Part shown: piece by piece, positions 26,422-35,649 of the stretch | How the letters are laid out: every line of letters begins with the position of its first letter | How positions within the stretch are numbered: the stretch's first letter is position 1 | Assembly (NCBI RefSeq): GCF_000421845.1 | Contig: NZ_ATXU01000008.1 | Span: 122,097 to 186,096, forward strand | DNA: 64,000 bases | DNA from: Leucobacter chironomi DSM 19883 | GTDB taxonomy: Bacteria > Actinomycetota > Actinomycetes > Actinomycetales > Microbacteriaceae | Direction: 5' to 3' | The notes under the pieces: generated by a model | The model's input: only the letters and a program-made list of their open reading frames with translations | The model's database searches: none | Told to the model about the DNA's origin: nothing | Position numbers and translations under genes: made by a program

Positions 26422-27780
26422 ATGGCCGCCCAGAGCGTTCCCGTCTTCGACGCACTCATGGACACCATCGAGCAGCAGCTCGCCGCCCGCGATCTGCACG
26501 CGCTGACCGAGACCCTGGCGCCGCTCGCGCCCGCGGACCTCGTCCCCCTCTTCGACCGACTCAGCCTGCGCCGACGAGCCGTCGTGTTCCGGCTCCTCGG
26601 CAAGGAGCGGGCGCTGCAGGTCTTCGAAACGCTCGACCCGGAACTGCAGAGCGACCTGTTCGCGGGCCTGCACGACGCGGAGGTCGCGCACCTGTTCGCC
26701 GAACTCGACCCCGACGACCGGGCCTGGCTGCTCGAAGAGCTGCCCGCGTCGCTCGCGACACGGCTGCTGCGAGGCCTGCCCGAGCAGGAGCGTCTCGTCA
26801 CCGCCACGATCCTCGGTTATCCGCAGGGCAGTGCGGGCCGCCGGATGACCACCGAGTGCGTGTCGACCCGCGCCGGCCTCACCGTCGAGCAGTCGATCGC
26901 GCGCGTGCGCGCCGGCCTCGGCACCGCCGAAACCGTGTACACGATTCCCGTGCTCGACGACGGTCGCCGCGTGGTCGGAGTCGTCAGCCTTCGGGACCTG
27001 CTCGGCGCCGCACCGGCCGCTCCCGTCGAGCAGCTCATGCAGCCGGCGCACACCGCCGGCGCCGTCGAGCCGGCGGAGGGCGCGGCACGGCGCTGCGCCG
27101 ACCTCGCCCTGCTCGCACTGCCGATCGTCGACAGCGAGCAGCGGCTCGTCGGCATGCTCACGATCGACGACGCCGTGCGCGTGCTCGAGCGGGAGGAGAG
27201 CGAGGACACCGCCAGGCAGGGCGGCACCGAGCCGCTGCGGCGCCCCTACCTCTCGACGCCGGTGCGCTCGATCGTGCGATCCCGTGTGGTGTGGCTGCTG
27301 GTGCTCGCGGTCGGGGCGACCCTCACCGTGCAGGTGCTCTCGGTGTTCGAGTCGACCCTCGAACAGGTGACCGTGCTCGCGCTGTTCGTGCCGCTGCTCA
27401 TCGGCACCGGCGGCAACACCGGCAACCAGGCCGCCACCACGTTGACCCGCGCCCTGGCGCTCGGAGACGTGCGCCCGAAGGATCTCGTGCGGGTGCTCTC
27501 CCGCGAGCTGCGCACCGGTGCGATGCTCGGGCTGCTGCTCGGCGGCCTCGGATTCGCGATCGCGAGCCTCGTCTACTCGCCGCAGATCGGCGCGGTGATC
27601 GGGCTCACCCTGCTCAGCGTGTGCACGGTGGCCGCCGCCGTCGGCGGCTGCATGCCGCTGCTCGCACGAGCCGTGCGCGTCGACCCCGCGGTCTTCTCCA
27701 ACCCGTTCATCTCGACCTTCGTCGACGCGACCGGGCTGATCGTCTACTTCATGATCGCGAAGGCGATTCTGCACCTGTGA
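26422..27780 (+). CDS. mgtE: magnesium transporter MgtE
   Basis: Mg2+ channel/transporter, 452 residues. An N-terminal superhelical domain (about residues 20-130, LAPLAPADLVPLFDRLSLRRRA) and a pair of CBS domains (about 135-265, RMTTECVSTRAGLTVEQSI... and LLALPIVDSEQRLVGMLTIDD) sense cytoplasmic Mg2+. They are followed by five membrane helices containing PLLIGTGGNTGNQAATTLTRALALG, the family pore signature. AAGGAG precedes the ATG. A long structured leader with a uORF precedes the gene. Confidence 0.95.
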   Translation: MAAQSVPVFDALMDTIEQQLAARDLHALTETLAPLAPADLVPLFDRLSLRRRAVVFRLLGKERALQVFETLDPELQSDLFAGLHDAEVAHLFAELDPDDRAWLLEELPASLATRLLRGLPEQERLVTATILGYPQGSAGRRMTTECVSTRAGLTVEQSIARVRAGLGTAETVYTIPVLDDGRRVVGVVSLRDLLGAAPAAPVEQLMQPAHTAGAVEPAEGAARRCADLALLALPIVDSEQRLVGMLTIDDAVRVLEREESEDTARQGGTEPLRRPYLSTPVRSIVRSRVVWLLVLAVGATLTVQVLSVFESTLEQVTVLALFVPLLIGTGGNTGNQAATTLTRALALGDVRPKDLVRVLSRELRTGAMLGLLLGGLGFAIASLVYSPQIGAVIGLTLLSVCTVAAAVGGCMPLLARAVRVDPAVFSNPFISTFVDATGLIVYFMIAKAILHL

Positions 27781-27799
27781 TGCGCGGCCGGTGATGCGC

Positions 27800-27834
27800 G
27801 GCCGGAGGCATCCGCAACGGCGGAGCCTCCGGCC
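27800..27834. terminator. hairpin between convergent mgtE and the kinase-aminotransferase gene
   Basis: Ten-base arms GGCCGGAGGC / GCCTCCGGCC with a 15-base loop in the 62-bp convergent gap, preceded by a direct repeat of TGATGCGCGGCCGG. Probably a bidirectional terminator. Confidence 0.65.
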
Positions 27835-27842
27835 GGCCGGGC

Positions 27843-30800
27843 TCACCAGCCCGTGCCGAGCACGCGGTCGAGCTGCGCCACCACGAAGTCGGCGCTCTCG
27901 GCGGTGAGGCAGAGCGGCGGCTTCACCTTGAGCACGTTCGAGCGCTCCGAGGTGGTGAGCACGATCACCCCGAGCTCGCGCAGCCGCTCGCAGATCGCGG
28001 CGGCCTCCTCTGTGGCGGGCTCCATCGTGGCGCGATTCCGCACCAGCTCGACGCCGAGGTACAGCCCCTCGCCGTGCACCGGGCCGATGATCCCGTGGCG
28101 CTCGGCGAGCGCGCGGAAGCCGTCGGCGAGGCGGCGGCCGATCTCATGGGCATTCTGCTGCAACCCCTCGTGCTGCATCGCGTCGAGCACCGCGAGCCCG
28201 ACACGGCAGCTAAGCGGGTTGCCGCCCGCCGACGAGAAGAACTGGCCCTGCGTGGCGAGCGCGTCGGCGATGCGCTTCGAGGTGATGACGCCGCCGATCG
28301 GGAAGCCGTTGCCCATCGGCTTCGCGATGGTGATGAGGTCGGGCACGGTGCCCGACTGCTCGAAGCCCCAGAAGCTGGAACCCATGCGGCCGAACCCGAC
28401 CTGCACCTCGTCGGCGATGCAGAGGCCGCCCGCGGCCCGCACCCGCGCATACGCATCGGCCAGGTAGCCGTCGGGCAGCAGCACACCTCCGGCGTTGCCG
28501 AGCACCGACTCGCAGATGAAGGCGGCGACGCCGCGGCCGGACGACGCGAGGGCGTCGAGATCGGCGCCGAGATCGGCGGCGTAGCGCGCGCCGACGCTCG
28601 CGTCGCCCGCCTCGCCGCGGTGCGTGCCCCGGAAGCGGTTGGGCACATCGGCGACGTGGATCCAGTCGGGCCGGTTCTCGAGCGCGTAGGGGTTGTCGTA
28701 GGCGCTCGTGGTGACCGCGTCGGAGGCCATGGTCCAGCCGTGGTACGCCTCGCGCAGCGCGACCACGGTCTTGCGGCCGGTGGCGGCCTGCGCGAGCCGC
28801 AGCGCCAGGTCGACGGCTTCTGATCCCGAGTTCACGAGCAGCACGGTGTCGAGCCCCGAGCCTTCGGGCAGCAGCGCGAGCAGCCGCTCGCTGTACTCGG
28901 CCAGCTCGCGGTAGAGGAAGCGGGAGTTCGTGTTGAGGATGCGGATCTGCCGGTTCACCGCGTCGGCGACGCCGGGGTGCCCGTGCCCGAGCCCGGTCAC
29001 GTTGTTGACCATGTCGATGTAGCTGCGACCGGTGGTGTCGACGAGGTGGTGGCGCCAGCCGCGCTCGATCTGCATGGGGCGCTGGTAGTAGCGTTCCTGC
29101 GCGCTCGCGAAGATCTGCTCGCGTCGGGCCTGCTCGTCGCCCGCCTCGTCTCGCTGCACCCGCGATTCGAGTCCGAGCAGCACCGCCGGGTCGTGCGTGA
29201 ACCGTGACCAGGCCGGCACCCGATCGGGGGCGATGAGCTGGGCGCGCCCAGCCTCGGGCACCTCGACCGAGAGGATCGGCGGTTCGACACCGTCGAGTGC
29301 GTCGCCGCGGCAGATCGTCACGGTGAGCGGTCGGGGCGCCGTCGACGCGGCGAGGGCGGCTACTCGGTCGCCCGCGGCCACCTCGGCCCCGACCTGGACC
29401 GCGGCGGGGGCGCCGTCGATCGACAGATACCAGCCGTGCGGCAGTTCGAGCAGCAGCCCGCGCTCGGTGGCCGCCGCCACGGTGCCCCCGAGCGGTGCGG
29501 TTACCTCGTGCGCGTCGCCGCCGGCCACCCACACCTCGGTGCCGATCGGCCAGGTCTCGGCCGCGTCGACGGCGTCGATGACGGTGCGGGTGAGCCGGTA
29601 GACCCCGTAGGGCAGCACGGCGGCGTCGGCCCCGCCGCTCAGCGCGGTCTCGATCAGCCTCCGCTCGGCATCGGACGCCAACCACTTGCCGGCGTCGAGC
29701 GCCTCGCTCTCGACGCCCGGATCGAGCACCTCGACCTCGCCGGCGAATCCCGCCAGCAGCGAGGAGACGGGGTGAGGATCGGCCTGCGGATCCGCCGCCC
29801 CTGCCCCGCGAGGCGCTGCTGCCCCGCGCGGCGTCGCGAGCAGTTGCAGCCCCTCGCCGTGCGCGACGCCCTGGAATCCGAGGCGGGCGAGCACCTGCTC
29901 GGTCGCCTCCGCGAGCGGCACCGCGGTCGCGGCGTCGAAGATCGCCTGCTCCCCCGCGATGCGCTCACGGGCGTAGTCGTTGCCGCCGTCGATCTCGAGC
30001 TGACGCCATCCGCTCGCCACGAGCACGGCCGCGCGCAGTACGAGCAGCGGCCACACCGCGCGCGCCTCGGCGGCCGAGAGCGGGGCTGACCGGTGGAACG
30101 CCGCGATCGTGTCGAGCACGCGCAGCGGTCGCTCCGGTTCGTGGTGCAGCATCGAACTCGCGGTGACGGCGAGCTCGGAGACGCGCCAGCCGTAGGCGAG
30201 GTCGCCGAGGTCGAGCACGACGTGCGGGCGCAGTCGGCCGTCGGCGCCGCGCAGGCCCGTCACGTTGTCATCGGTGAGGTCGCCGTGGATCGCCTGGACC
30301 GGCAGCGCCCCGGCGACGAGGTCGAGGGCGCGCCGGGCCGATTCGGCCGCCGCGAGCACCCGCTCCCGCAGCTCCTCGTCAGCGATGGCGGGGGCCAGCG
30401 CCACCGTCTGCGTGTGGGCGGCGGCCATGACCCACATGTGATCGCGGTCGAGACCGGGATGGGAGAGGCCGGCGAGCGCGTTCGCTGAGGCCGCGGCGAG
30501 GGCGCCGAACTGCTCAAGCACGACGGGCGCGAGGTAGCCTGCGTCGACGATCGGCTCGCCCTCCGCGAACTCGCTGCGACGCACGGCGAAGCCGCGCCAG
30601 CGCTGGGTGAGGGAGCCGTCGAGGCCCGGCAGCACCGAGGCGACCGGCACCCCGGCGGCGCGGTAGGCGTCGAGCGCCGCGTGCTGGGCATCGCGCTCGG
30701 CGTCGCTGAACACCGGATTGTCGACGCGCAGCACGCTGCGGCTGCCGTCGGCCGCGATGAGCACGAAGTTGCGGTCCTGGTTGCTGCCCAGCTCCTGTGC

Positions 30801-30893
30801 TTCGGCTTCGATGCCGAAGCACTCGCGCGCGATCGTCGCGGCGTCGGCCACCGACACCTCAGGCCGAACCAGGCCTCCCTGCGATTCGGTCAT
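27843..30893 (-). CDS. aminoglycoside-phosphotransferase-like kinase / M23-like / class III aminotransferase fusion (probable phospholyase)
   Basis: About 1016 residues in three parts. Residues ~10-330 are an APH/choline-kinase fold with the catalytic IHGDLTDDNV; ~425-570 resemble a degenerate M23/lipoyl-like beta domain (EVTAPLGGTVAAATERGLLLELPHG); ~590-1016 are a class III PLP enzyme with NSGSEAVDLALRLAQ, IADEVQVGFGRMGSSFWGFE and the PLP lysine in ITIAKPMGNGFPIGG. In animals the hydroxylysine kinase and the phospho-hydroxylysine/phosphoethanolamine lyases are separate proteins of these two families. By analogy this fusion may phosphorylate an amino alcohol and then eliminate phosphate and ammonia. 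GGGAGGA precedes MTESQGG. Confidence 0.82.
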   Translation of the reverse strand: MTESQGGLVRPEVSVADAATIARECFGIEAEAQELGSNQDRNFVLIAADGSRSVLRVDNPVFSDAERDAQHAALDAYRAAGVPVASVLPGLDGSLTQRWRGFAVRRSEFAEGEPIVDAGYLAPVVLEQFGALAAASANALAGLSHPGLDRDHMWVMAAAHTQTVALAPAIADEELRERVLAAAESARRALDLVAGALPVQAIHGDLTDDNVTGLRGADGRLRPHVVLDLGDLAYGWRVSELAVTASSMLHHEPERPLRVLDTIAAFHRSAPLSAAEARAVWPLLVLRAAVLVASGWRQLEIDGGNDYARERIAGEQAIFDAATAVPLAEATEQVLARLGFQGVAHGEGLQLLATPRGAAAPRGAGAADPQADPHPVSSLLAGFAGEVEVLDPGVESEALDAGKWLASDAERRLIETALSGGADAAVLPYGVYRLTRTVIDAVDAAETWPIGTEVWVAGGDAHEVTAPLGGTVAAATERGLLLELPHGWYLSIDGAPAAVQVGAEVAAGDRVAALAASTAPRPLTVTICRGDALDGVEPPILSVEVPEAGRAQLIAPDRVPAWSRFTHDPAVLLGLESRVQRDEAGDEQARREQIFASAQERYYQRPMQIERGWRHHLVDTTGRSYIDMVNNVTGLGHGHPGVADAVNRQIRILNTNSRFLYRELAEYSERLLALLPEGSGLDTVLLVNSGSEAVDLALRLAQAATGRKTVVALREAYHGWTMASDAVTTSAYDNPYALENRPDWIHVADVPNRFRGTHRGEAGDASVGARYAADLGADLDALASSGRGVAAFICESVLGNAGGVLLPDGYLADAYARVRAAGGLCIADEVQVGFGRMGSSFWGFEQSGTVPDLITIAKPMGNGFPIGGVITSKRIADALATQGQFFSSAGGNPLSCRVGLAVLDAMQHEGLQQNAHEIGRRLADGFRALAERHGIIGPVHGEGLYLGVELVRNRATMEPATEEAAAICERLRELGVIVLTTSERSNVLKVKPPLCLTAESADFVVAQLDRVLGTGW

Positions 30894-30974
30894 GTTGTGT
30901 CCTCCCTCATTGGATTCCATCGGTGAATGCTGCCGATCCGGCGACCGATACTGTCGTCGCGGTCGCTTCGGGCG

Positions 30975-31040
30975 CGGCGCGGGCCGCGCGGCGCGGGCCG
31001 CTCGGCGCGGGCCGCTCGGCGCGGGCCGCTCGGCGCGGGA
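30975..31040. repeat. 14-bp minisatellite (4.7 copies)
   Basis: The unit CGGCGCGGGCCGCN is repeated head to tail four times and then partly (10 bases), at 30975-30988, 30989-31002, 31003-31016, 31017-31030 and 31031-31040. It lies in the gap between the rdgB end and the fusion gene start. The period is not a multiple of three, so it is not coding. Confidence 0.85.
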
Positions 31041-31083
31041 CTATCGGCGACTGACCGCCGCCTGCTCGGCGGGCCGCGACCGC

Positions 31084-31716
31084 TCAGCCCAGCTGCGAAC
31101 GGATCGCCGGCGCGAGCGCCGAGAAGGCGCGGGTGCGATGCGAGAGCAGATCCTTCTCGGCTCCGGTCAGCTCCGCGGCGGAGCGCTGCTCGCCCTCGGG
31201 CTGGAAGATCGGGTCGTAGCCGAAGCCGTGCTCGCCGGCGGCCTGCCGCAGCACGCGACCCGGCCAGACTCCGAGCTCGCAGACCTCACCGGCGCCCGGG
31301 CCGCCGGTGAGGTGCGCGCCCTCTCCGGGAGGCACCACGAGCGCGGCCGCGCACACGAAGCTCGCGGCGCGGTGCTCGTCGGCGACGTCGGTGAGCTGCC
31401 ACAGCAGCAGCTCGACATTGGCGGTGTCGCTGCGGGCGGGGCCGCCCCAGCGCGCCGAGAAGATGCCGGGGCACCCGCCGAGCACGTCGACGGCGATGCC
31501 CGAGTCGTCGGCGATGGCCGGCAGCCCGGTGTGAGCAGCTGCGGCGCGCGCCTTGATGAGCGCGTTCTCCTCGAAGCTCAGGCCGTTCTCGACGGGCTCG
31601 GGGCCGTCGTAGCCGATGAGCTCGATGCCTGGGATCAGGGGCCCGAGGATGCGGCGCAGCTCTTCGAGCTTGTGAGCGTTGTGGGAGGCGAGCACCAGCT
31701 GCTGCGTCATGGTCAT
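31084..31716 (-). CDS. rdgB: RdgB/HAM1 family dITP/XTP pyrophosphatase
   Basis: Sanitises the nucleotide pool by hydrolysing dITP, ITP and XTP to monophosphates; 210 residues. [14 protein letters not shown] near residue 7, [14 protein letters not shown] near 46, the metal site [17 protein letters not shown] near 65, FGYDPIF near 166 and SHRTRAF near the C-terminus are all present. The start overlaps the rph stop (ATGA), giving an rph-rdgB operon as in many actinobacteria. Confidence 0.95.
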   Translation of the reverse strand: MTMTQQLVLASHNAHKLEELRRILGPLIPGIELIGYDGPEPVENGLSFEENALIKARAAAAHTGLPAIADDSGIAVDVLGGCPGIFSARWGGPARSDTANVELLLWQLTDVADEHRAASFVCAAALVVPPGEGAHLTGGPGAGEVCELGVWPGRVLRQAAGEHGFGYDPIFQPEGEQRSAAELTGAEKDLLSHRTRAFSALAPAIRSQLG

Positions 31717-32468
31717 CGCCCCTCGGCCGTCGCGGTGCCGGCCAGCGCGGCGCGCTGCAGCTGCCCGAGCTCGCTGGTGCTGGCGAGCGCCAGATCGAGC
31801 AGCGCGTCGAGCTCGGCGCGCTTGAACGGCGCGCCCTCGGCGGTGCCCTGCACCTCGACGAAGTCGCCCGAGCCGGTCACCACCACGTTCATGTCGGTCT
31901 CGGCCCGCGAATCCTCGACGTAGGCGAGATCGGTCATCGGAGTGGTGCCGACGATGCCGACCGACACTGCGGCGACGCTGTCGCGCAGCGGCTGCGCCTT
32001 CCGGGCGATGTGCCCCTGCTCGCGCGCCCACTCGATGGCATCGGCCAGCGCGACATAGGCGCCCGTGATGGAGGCCGTGCGCGTGCCCCCGTCGGCCTGC
32101 AGCACGTCGCAGTCGATCACGATCGTGTTCTCGCCCAGGGCCTTAGTGTCGATGACGGCGCGCAGGCTGCGGCCGATCAGCCGCGAGATCTCATGGGTGC
32201 GGCCGCCGATCCTGCCCTTCACCGACTCGCGCTGCATGCGCTCGTTCGTCGAGCGCGGCAGCATCGAGTACTCGGCCGTGACCCAGCCGGTGCCCTTGCC
32301 TGCGAGCCAGCGGGGCACCCCGGGGGTGAAGGAGGCGGTGCAGAGCACGCGCGTGCTCCCGAAGGAGATCAGCGCGCTGCCCTCGGCCTGGGCGCTCCAG
32401 CCCCGCTCGATCGTCACCGGGCGCAGCTGCTGCGGCGTGCGCCCATCGGCGCGGGTCTGGTCACTCAT
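31713..32468 (-). CDS. rph: ribonuclease PH
   Basis: Phosphorolytic 3'-5' exoribonuclease that trims tRNA 3' ends; 251 residues. It shows [19 protein letters not shown] near residue 30, [17 protein letters not shown] near 61, [36 protein letters not shown] near 102-137, and [17 protein letters not shown] near 177. AAGGAGA precedes the ATG. It is the first gene of the pair with rdgB and lies downstream of murI. Confidence 0.96.
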   Translation of the reverse strand: MSDQTRADGRTPQQLRPVTIERGWSAQAEGSALISFGSTRVLCTASFTPGVPRWLAGKGTGWVTAEYSMLPRSTNERMQRESVKGRIGGRTHEISRLIGRSLRAVIDTKALGENTIVIDCDVLQADGGTRTASITGAYVALADAIEWAREQGHIARKAQPLRDSVAAVSVGIVGTTPMTDLAYVEDSRAETDMNVVVTGSGDFVEVQGTAEGAPFKRAELDALLDLALASTSELGQLQRAALAGTATAEGR

Positions 32469-32570
32469 GTGGTCTCCTTCGGTCAGGTGGTCAAGTCGAG
32501 AGGATCGCTGCGGGTGGGCTCTGCCGGTACGCTACCGGCAGCCACCGACATTCCTGCGGATCGGCCCCGG

Positions 32571-33410
32571 TCAGCCGGGCAGCGTAATGGCGCCGGTTTC
32601 GAGGCGGTCGACGGTGTCGATCCCGATCCCGAGCATGCGGCGCGCGAGATCCACGAAGCCTCGGGCGTCGTCGCCCGTCGCCTCGTAGCGGACCACCGGA
32701 TCGCCCGCGGCAGGCGGCCGCAGCAGCCCCTGTTCCGTCAACACGCGGAACACCTCGTTCGCGGTCTCGATGTCGCTCGAGACGAGCGCAACATCGGGGC
32801 CCATGACGCGGGTGAGCGCGCCCCGCAGGAAGGGGTAGTGGGTGCAGCCGAGCACGAGGGTGTCGATCCGCTCGGCGATCAGCGGTGCGAGATACTCCTC
32901 GGCGACGGCGTGCACTTCGGGTCCGCTCGTCAGCCCCGCCTCGACCAGTTCCACGAAGCGCGGGCAGGCCGCGGCGGTGAGTTCGATCTCGGGCCGCATG
33001 GCGAACAGGTCGTCGTAGACGCGCGACTGGATCGTGCCCTGCGTGCCGATCAGACCCACACGGCCGTTGCGGGTGATCGCCGCCGCACTGCGCACGGTGG
33101 GGCCGATGACCTCGACCACCGGCACGTCGTAGCGTTCGCGCGCATCGCGCAGCACCGCAGCCGAAGCCGTGTTGCAGGCGATCACCAGCATCTTCACGCC
33201 CTGGGCCACCAGGTCGTCGAGGATCTCGAGCGCGAAGCGGCGCACCTCGGCGATGGGGCGCGGGCCGTACGGCGTGCGCAGCGTGTCGCCGACGTAGATC
33301 ATGGACTCGTGCGGCAGCTGATCCCGGATCGCCCGGGCCACTGTCAGACCGCCGACGCCCGAGTCGAACACGCCGATCGGCGCATCGGGCGAAATGTCGC
33401 GGTCACTCAC
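32571..33410 (-). CDS. murI: glutamate racemase
   Basis: Makes D-glutamate for peptidoglycan; 279 residues. [16 protein letters not shown] near residue 12, the first catalytic cysteine in [14 protein letters not shown] near 77, and the second in [13 protein letters not shown] near 188 are intact. The GTG start follows TAAGCT by six bases with no Shine-Dalgarno, suggesting a leaderless message. Confidence 0.95.
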   Translation of the reverse strand: MSDRDISPDAPIGVFDSGVGGLTVARAIRDQLPHESMIYVGDTLRTPYGPRPIAEVRRFALEILDDLVAQGVKMLVIACNTASAAVLRDARERYDVPVVEVIGPTVRSAAAITRNGRVGLIGTQGTIQSRVYDDLFAMRPEIELTAAACPRFVELVEAGLTSGPEVHAVAEEYLAPLIAERIDTLVLGCTHYPFLRGALTRVMGPDVALVSSDIETANEVFRVLTEQGLLRPPAAGDPVVRYEATGDDARGFVDLARRMLGIGIDTVDRLETGAITLPG

Positions 33411-33429
33411 CCCACCAGCTTATCGCGCC

Positions 33430-33514
33430 GCAGCTCAGACAGGAGATCGCAGCTCAGGCGGAGGTTCTCGCCGATTTCCTCAGAATGAGCTGCGATCCAC
33501 GCCCTGAGCGTCGC
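33430..33514. repeat. REP-like long inverted repeat, copy B
   Basis: A diverged copy of the element at 4138-4220. The left arm GCAGCTCAGACAGGAGATCG.. and the following GCAGCTCAGGCGGAGGT match copy A closely; the right arm is more degraded and has small changes near its end. It lies between murI and rnhB. Confidence 0.75.
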
Positions 33515-33532
33515 AGCACCGCCGCGTCCGGG

Positions 33533-34252
33533 CTATGACGCCGGCCGGATCCAAGTGTGCCGGTGCAGCCCGGTGAGGCCGCGGGCTGCGATCCCCTCGT
33601 AGTGCGCCCGGGAACCGTACCCCTTGTTCGACGACCAGCCGTACTCGGGGTGCGCCTCGTGCGCCTCGCGCATCAGCGCGTCGCGCTCGACCTTCGCACG
33701 CACCGACGCCGCCGCCACGGACGCGCAGCTGCGATCCGCCCCCACCCGGGTGCGCACCCGCAGCGGATTGCGCAGCGCCGGGGTGAGCCAGTCGTGGGAG
33801 CCGTCGAGCAGGATCAGCGCGCGTTCGACCGCGACACCCGCCGCGTGCAGCTCGAGCAGCGCCCGCCGCGCGGCCTCGCCGAGCATCGCACCGATCCCGT
33901 GCGCGTCGATCTCCTCGGCGCTCGCGAACCCGACCGCGCCCGCGCCCCAAAGACGCACCGCCGGGGCGATCGCCTCGCGTCGCTTCTCGCTCAACAGCTT
34001 GGAATCGCGCAGCCCCTCCGGGAACTCGCGCGTGCCCCGCAGCACCGCGTGCACGCCCACCGCGACCGGTCCAGCCACGGCGCCGCGGCCCACCTCGTCG
34101 ACCCCGATCACGAGATCGAAGCCCTCGTCGAAGCAGGCCGACTCGACGTCGAGCGTGGGATCCTTCGGCGGCGCGACCTTGACAGTCTCCGCAACGGCCG
34201 TCGCATCGAGCGGCGGATCCGGCGACACCGCCTCGGCGGGTTCCGCGGTCAC
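33533..34252 (-). CDS. rnhB: ribonuclease HII
   Basis: Removes RNA from RNA-DNA hybrids and single ribonucleotides; about 239 residues, including a Pro/Ala-rich N-terminal extension of about 40. The catalytic DEDD set is visible: VIGVDEVGRGAVAGP (residues ~48-62), LLDGSHDWL near 150, and DSKLLSEKRR near 83. The C-terminal KGYGSRAHYEGIAARGLTGLHRHTW is typical. The GTG start overlaps the lepB stop (GTGA). Confidence 0.93.
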   Translation of the reverse strand: MTAEPAEAVSPDPPLDATAVAETVKVAPPKDPTLDVESACFDEGFDLVIGVDEVGRGAVAGPVAVGVHAVLRGTREFPEGLRDSKLLSEKRREAIAPAVRLWGAGAVGFASAEEIDAHGIGAMLGEAARRALLELHAAGVAVERALILLDGSHDWLTPALRNPLRVRTRVGADRSCASVAAASVRAKVERDALMREAHEAHPEYGWSSNKGYGSRAHYEGIAARGLTGLHRHTWIRPAS

Positions 34253-34962
34253 TGCTCGCGAGCCTGCTCGACGCCGGTGAACGTGCCCTCGGGCGTGCCC
34301 AGCCAGGTGAACCGGTTGAGCGGCCAGTTGAGCACGAACGCCCGGCCCACGATCTCGCTCTCGGGCACGAAGCCGCGCCCCGGCTGATCCTGGTTGTAGC
34401 GGGAGTCCTTGCTCTGGTAGCGGTTGTCGCCCATGACCCACACCGAACCCTCGGGCACGGTGACGTCGAAGTCGATCTTCGATGCGCGCCCGCCCTCGCC
34501 GGGCGGGATCACGATGTAGGGCTCGTCGATGGGAACGCCGTTCACCATCACCCGGCCGTCGGCGTCGCAGCACTGCACCCGATCGCCGCCGATGCCGATC
34601 ACGCGCTTCACCACGTACTCGTTGCTCGTGTCGGCGGCGAGGCCGATGGCCTGCAGCACCTTCTCGAAGCCCTGGGGCGGTTCGGTGCCGCGCGGCAGCA
34701 GCCAGCCCCCCGGATCCTTGAAGACCACGATGTCGCCGCGGTTCACTCCCACCACATCGGGCACCAGCTGGTTCACCAGGATGCGGTCGTCGACCTGCAG
34801 CGTCTGCTCCATCGACTCCGACGGGATGTAGAAGCTGCGCACCAGGAAGGTCTTCAGCAGGAATGAGACGAGGAACGCGACCACCAGGATCACGATGAGA
34901 TCGCGGAGGAACCCGAGCAGCCCGCTTCCGCGGCGCCGGGGCCTCCCAGCCGCTTCGTTCAT
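34249..34962 (-). CDS. lepB: signal peptidase I
   Basis: Membrane-bound serine/lysine protease that cleaves Sec and Tat signal peptides; about 237 residues. One N-terminal membrane helix (LRDLIVILVVAFLVSFLLK, about residues 19-37), the catalytic serine in IPSESMEQTL, the lysine in EYVVKRVIGIGGDRVQC and the C-terminal VWVMGDNRYQSKDSRY box are present. The start MNEAAGRPRRR is chosen because GGAGAGGG lies upstream; longer starts are possible. It belongs to the rplS-lepB-rnhB block. Confidence 0.93.
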   Translation of the reverse strand: MNEAAGRPRRRGSGLLGFLRDLIVILVVAFLVSFLLKTFLVRSFYIPSESMEQTLQVDDRILVNQLVPDVVGVNRGDIVVFKDPGGWLLPRGTEPPQGFEKVLQAIGLAADTSNEYVVKRVIGIGGDRVQCCDADGRVMVNGVPIDEPYIVIPPGEGGRASKIDFDVTVPEGSVWVMGDNRYQSKDSRYNQDQPGRGFVPESEIVGRAFVLNWPLNRFTWLGTPEGTFTGVEQAREQ

Positions 34963-35036
34963 CTCGTATTCCCTCTCCGGTACCGCCGATCGGCCGCACT
35001 CGTCCATCCTGCCACTCACGCCCTGAGAACACAGAA

Positions 35037-35056
35037 ACCCCCGCCGAAGCGGGGGT
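35037..35056 (-). terminator. intrinsic terminator of rplS
   Basis: Read leftward: ACCCCCGC-TTCG-GCGGGGGT followed by TTCTGTGTTCT. It has an eight-base stem, a stable TTCG loop and a T-rich tail, 22 bases after the rplS stop. Confidence 0.88.
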
Positions 35057-35078
35057 CGCTGTTCAGGAAGGAGCGGAC

Positions 35079-35426
35079 TCAGCGGTCGCGCTTCTCCTTG
35101 ATCTTGGCCTTCTTGCCGGTGAGGCCGCGCAGGTAGTAGAGCTTGGCGCGGCGCACGTCGCCGTGCGTCACGACCTCGATCTTGTCGATCGCCGGCGAGT
35201 GCACGGGGAACTTGCGCTCCACGCCCACCTGGAAGCTGATCTTGCGCACCGTGAAGGTCTCACGCACACCCTCGCCGTGGCGAGCGATCACAACACCCTG
35301 GAACACCTGGACACGCGAGCGGTTGCCCTCGACGATGTTGACGTGCACCTTGACGGTGTCGCCGGCGCGGAAATCGGGGATGTCGCTCTTCAGCGACGCG
35401 GCATCGACGTGGTCGAGCTTCTGCAT
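35079..35426 (-). CDS. rplS: 50S ribosomal protein L19
   Basis: A 115-residue ribosomal protein at the 30S-50S interface. It shows [20 protein letters not shown] near residue 15, [14 protein letters not shown] near 38, and the highly conserved [16 protein letters not shown] near 69, with the basic tail [15 protein letters not shown]. The start [12 protein letters not shown] gives the family length. It is followed by its own terminator, then lepB and rnhB. Confidence 0.97.
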   Translation of the reverse strand: MQKLDHVDAASLKSDIPDFRAGDTVKVHVNIVEGNRSRVQVFQGVVIARHGEGVRETFTVRKISFQVGVERKFPVHSPAIDKIEVVTHGDVRRAKLYYLRGLTGKKAKIKEKRDR

Positions 35427-35649
35427 GATGATCTCTCTCTGCGCCCGCCGCAAGTCGGAACGCGGAATGAATGGTGAAAGTATTGAGGTGTTGGGCTCAC
35501 GGCGTGTGCGGACCCTCGCGGCAGTGCCGCACCGTGGCACAAGGAACTATTATGCCACACGGATCGCGGATCACGGATCCCGGCGCGCATTCCGGGCGCC
35601 GACCCGCCGGGGCGGCAGGAATGTCAGTGGTCTCTGCCATCATCGGGGC

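Noticed and set aside
33533..35032. A single 499-codon frame covering lepB and rnhB
   Set aside because: The first half is an out-of-frame shadow of lepB; RNase HII begins at the GTG overlapping the lepB stop.
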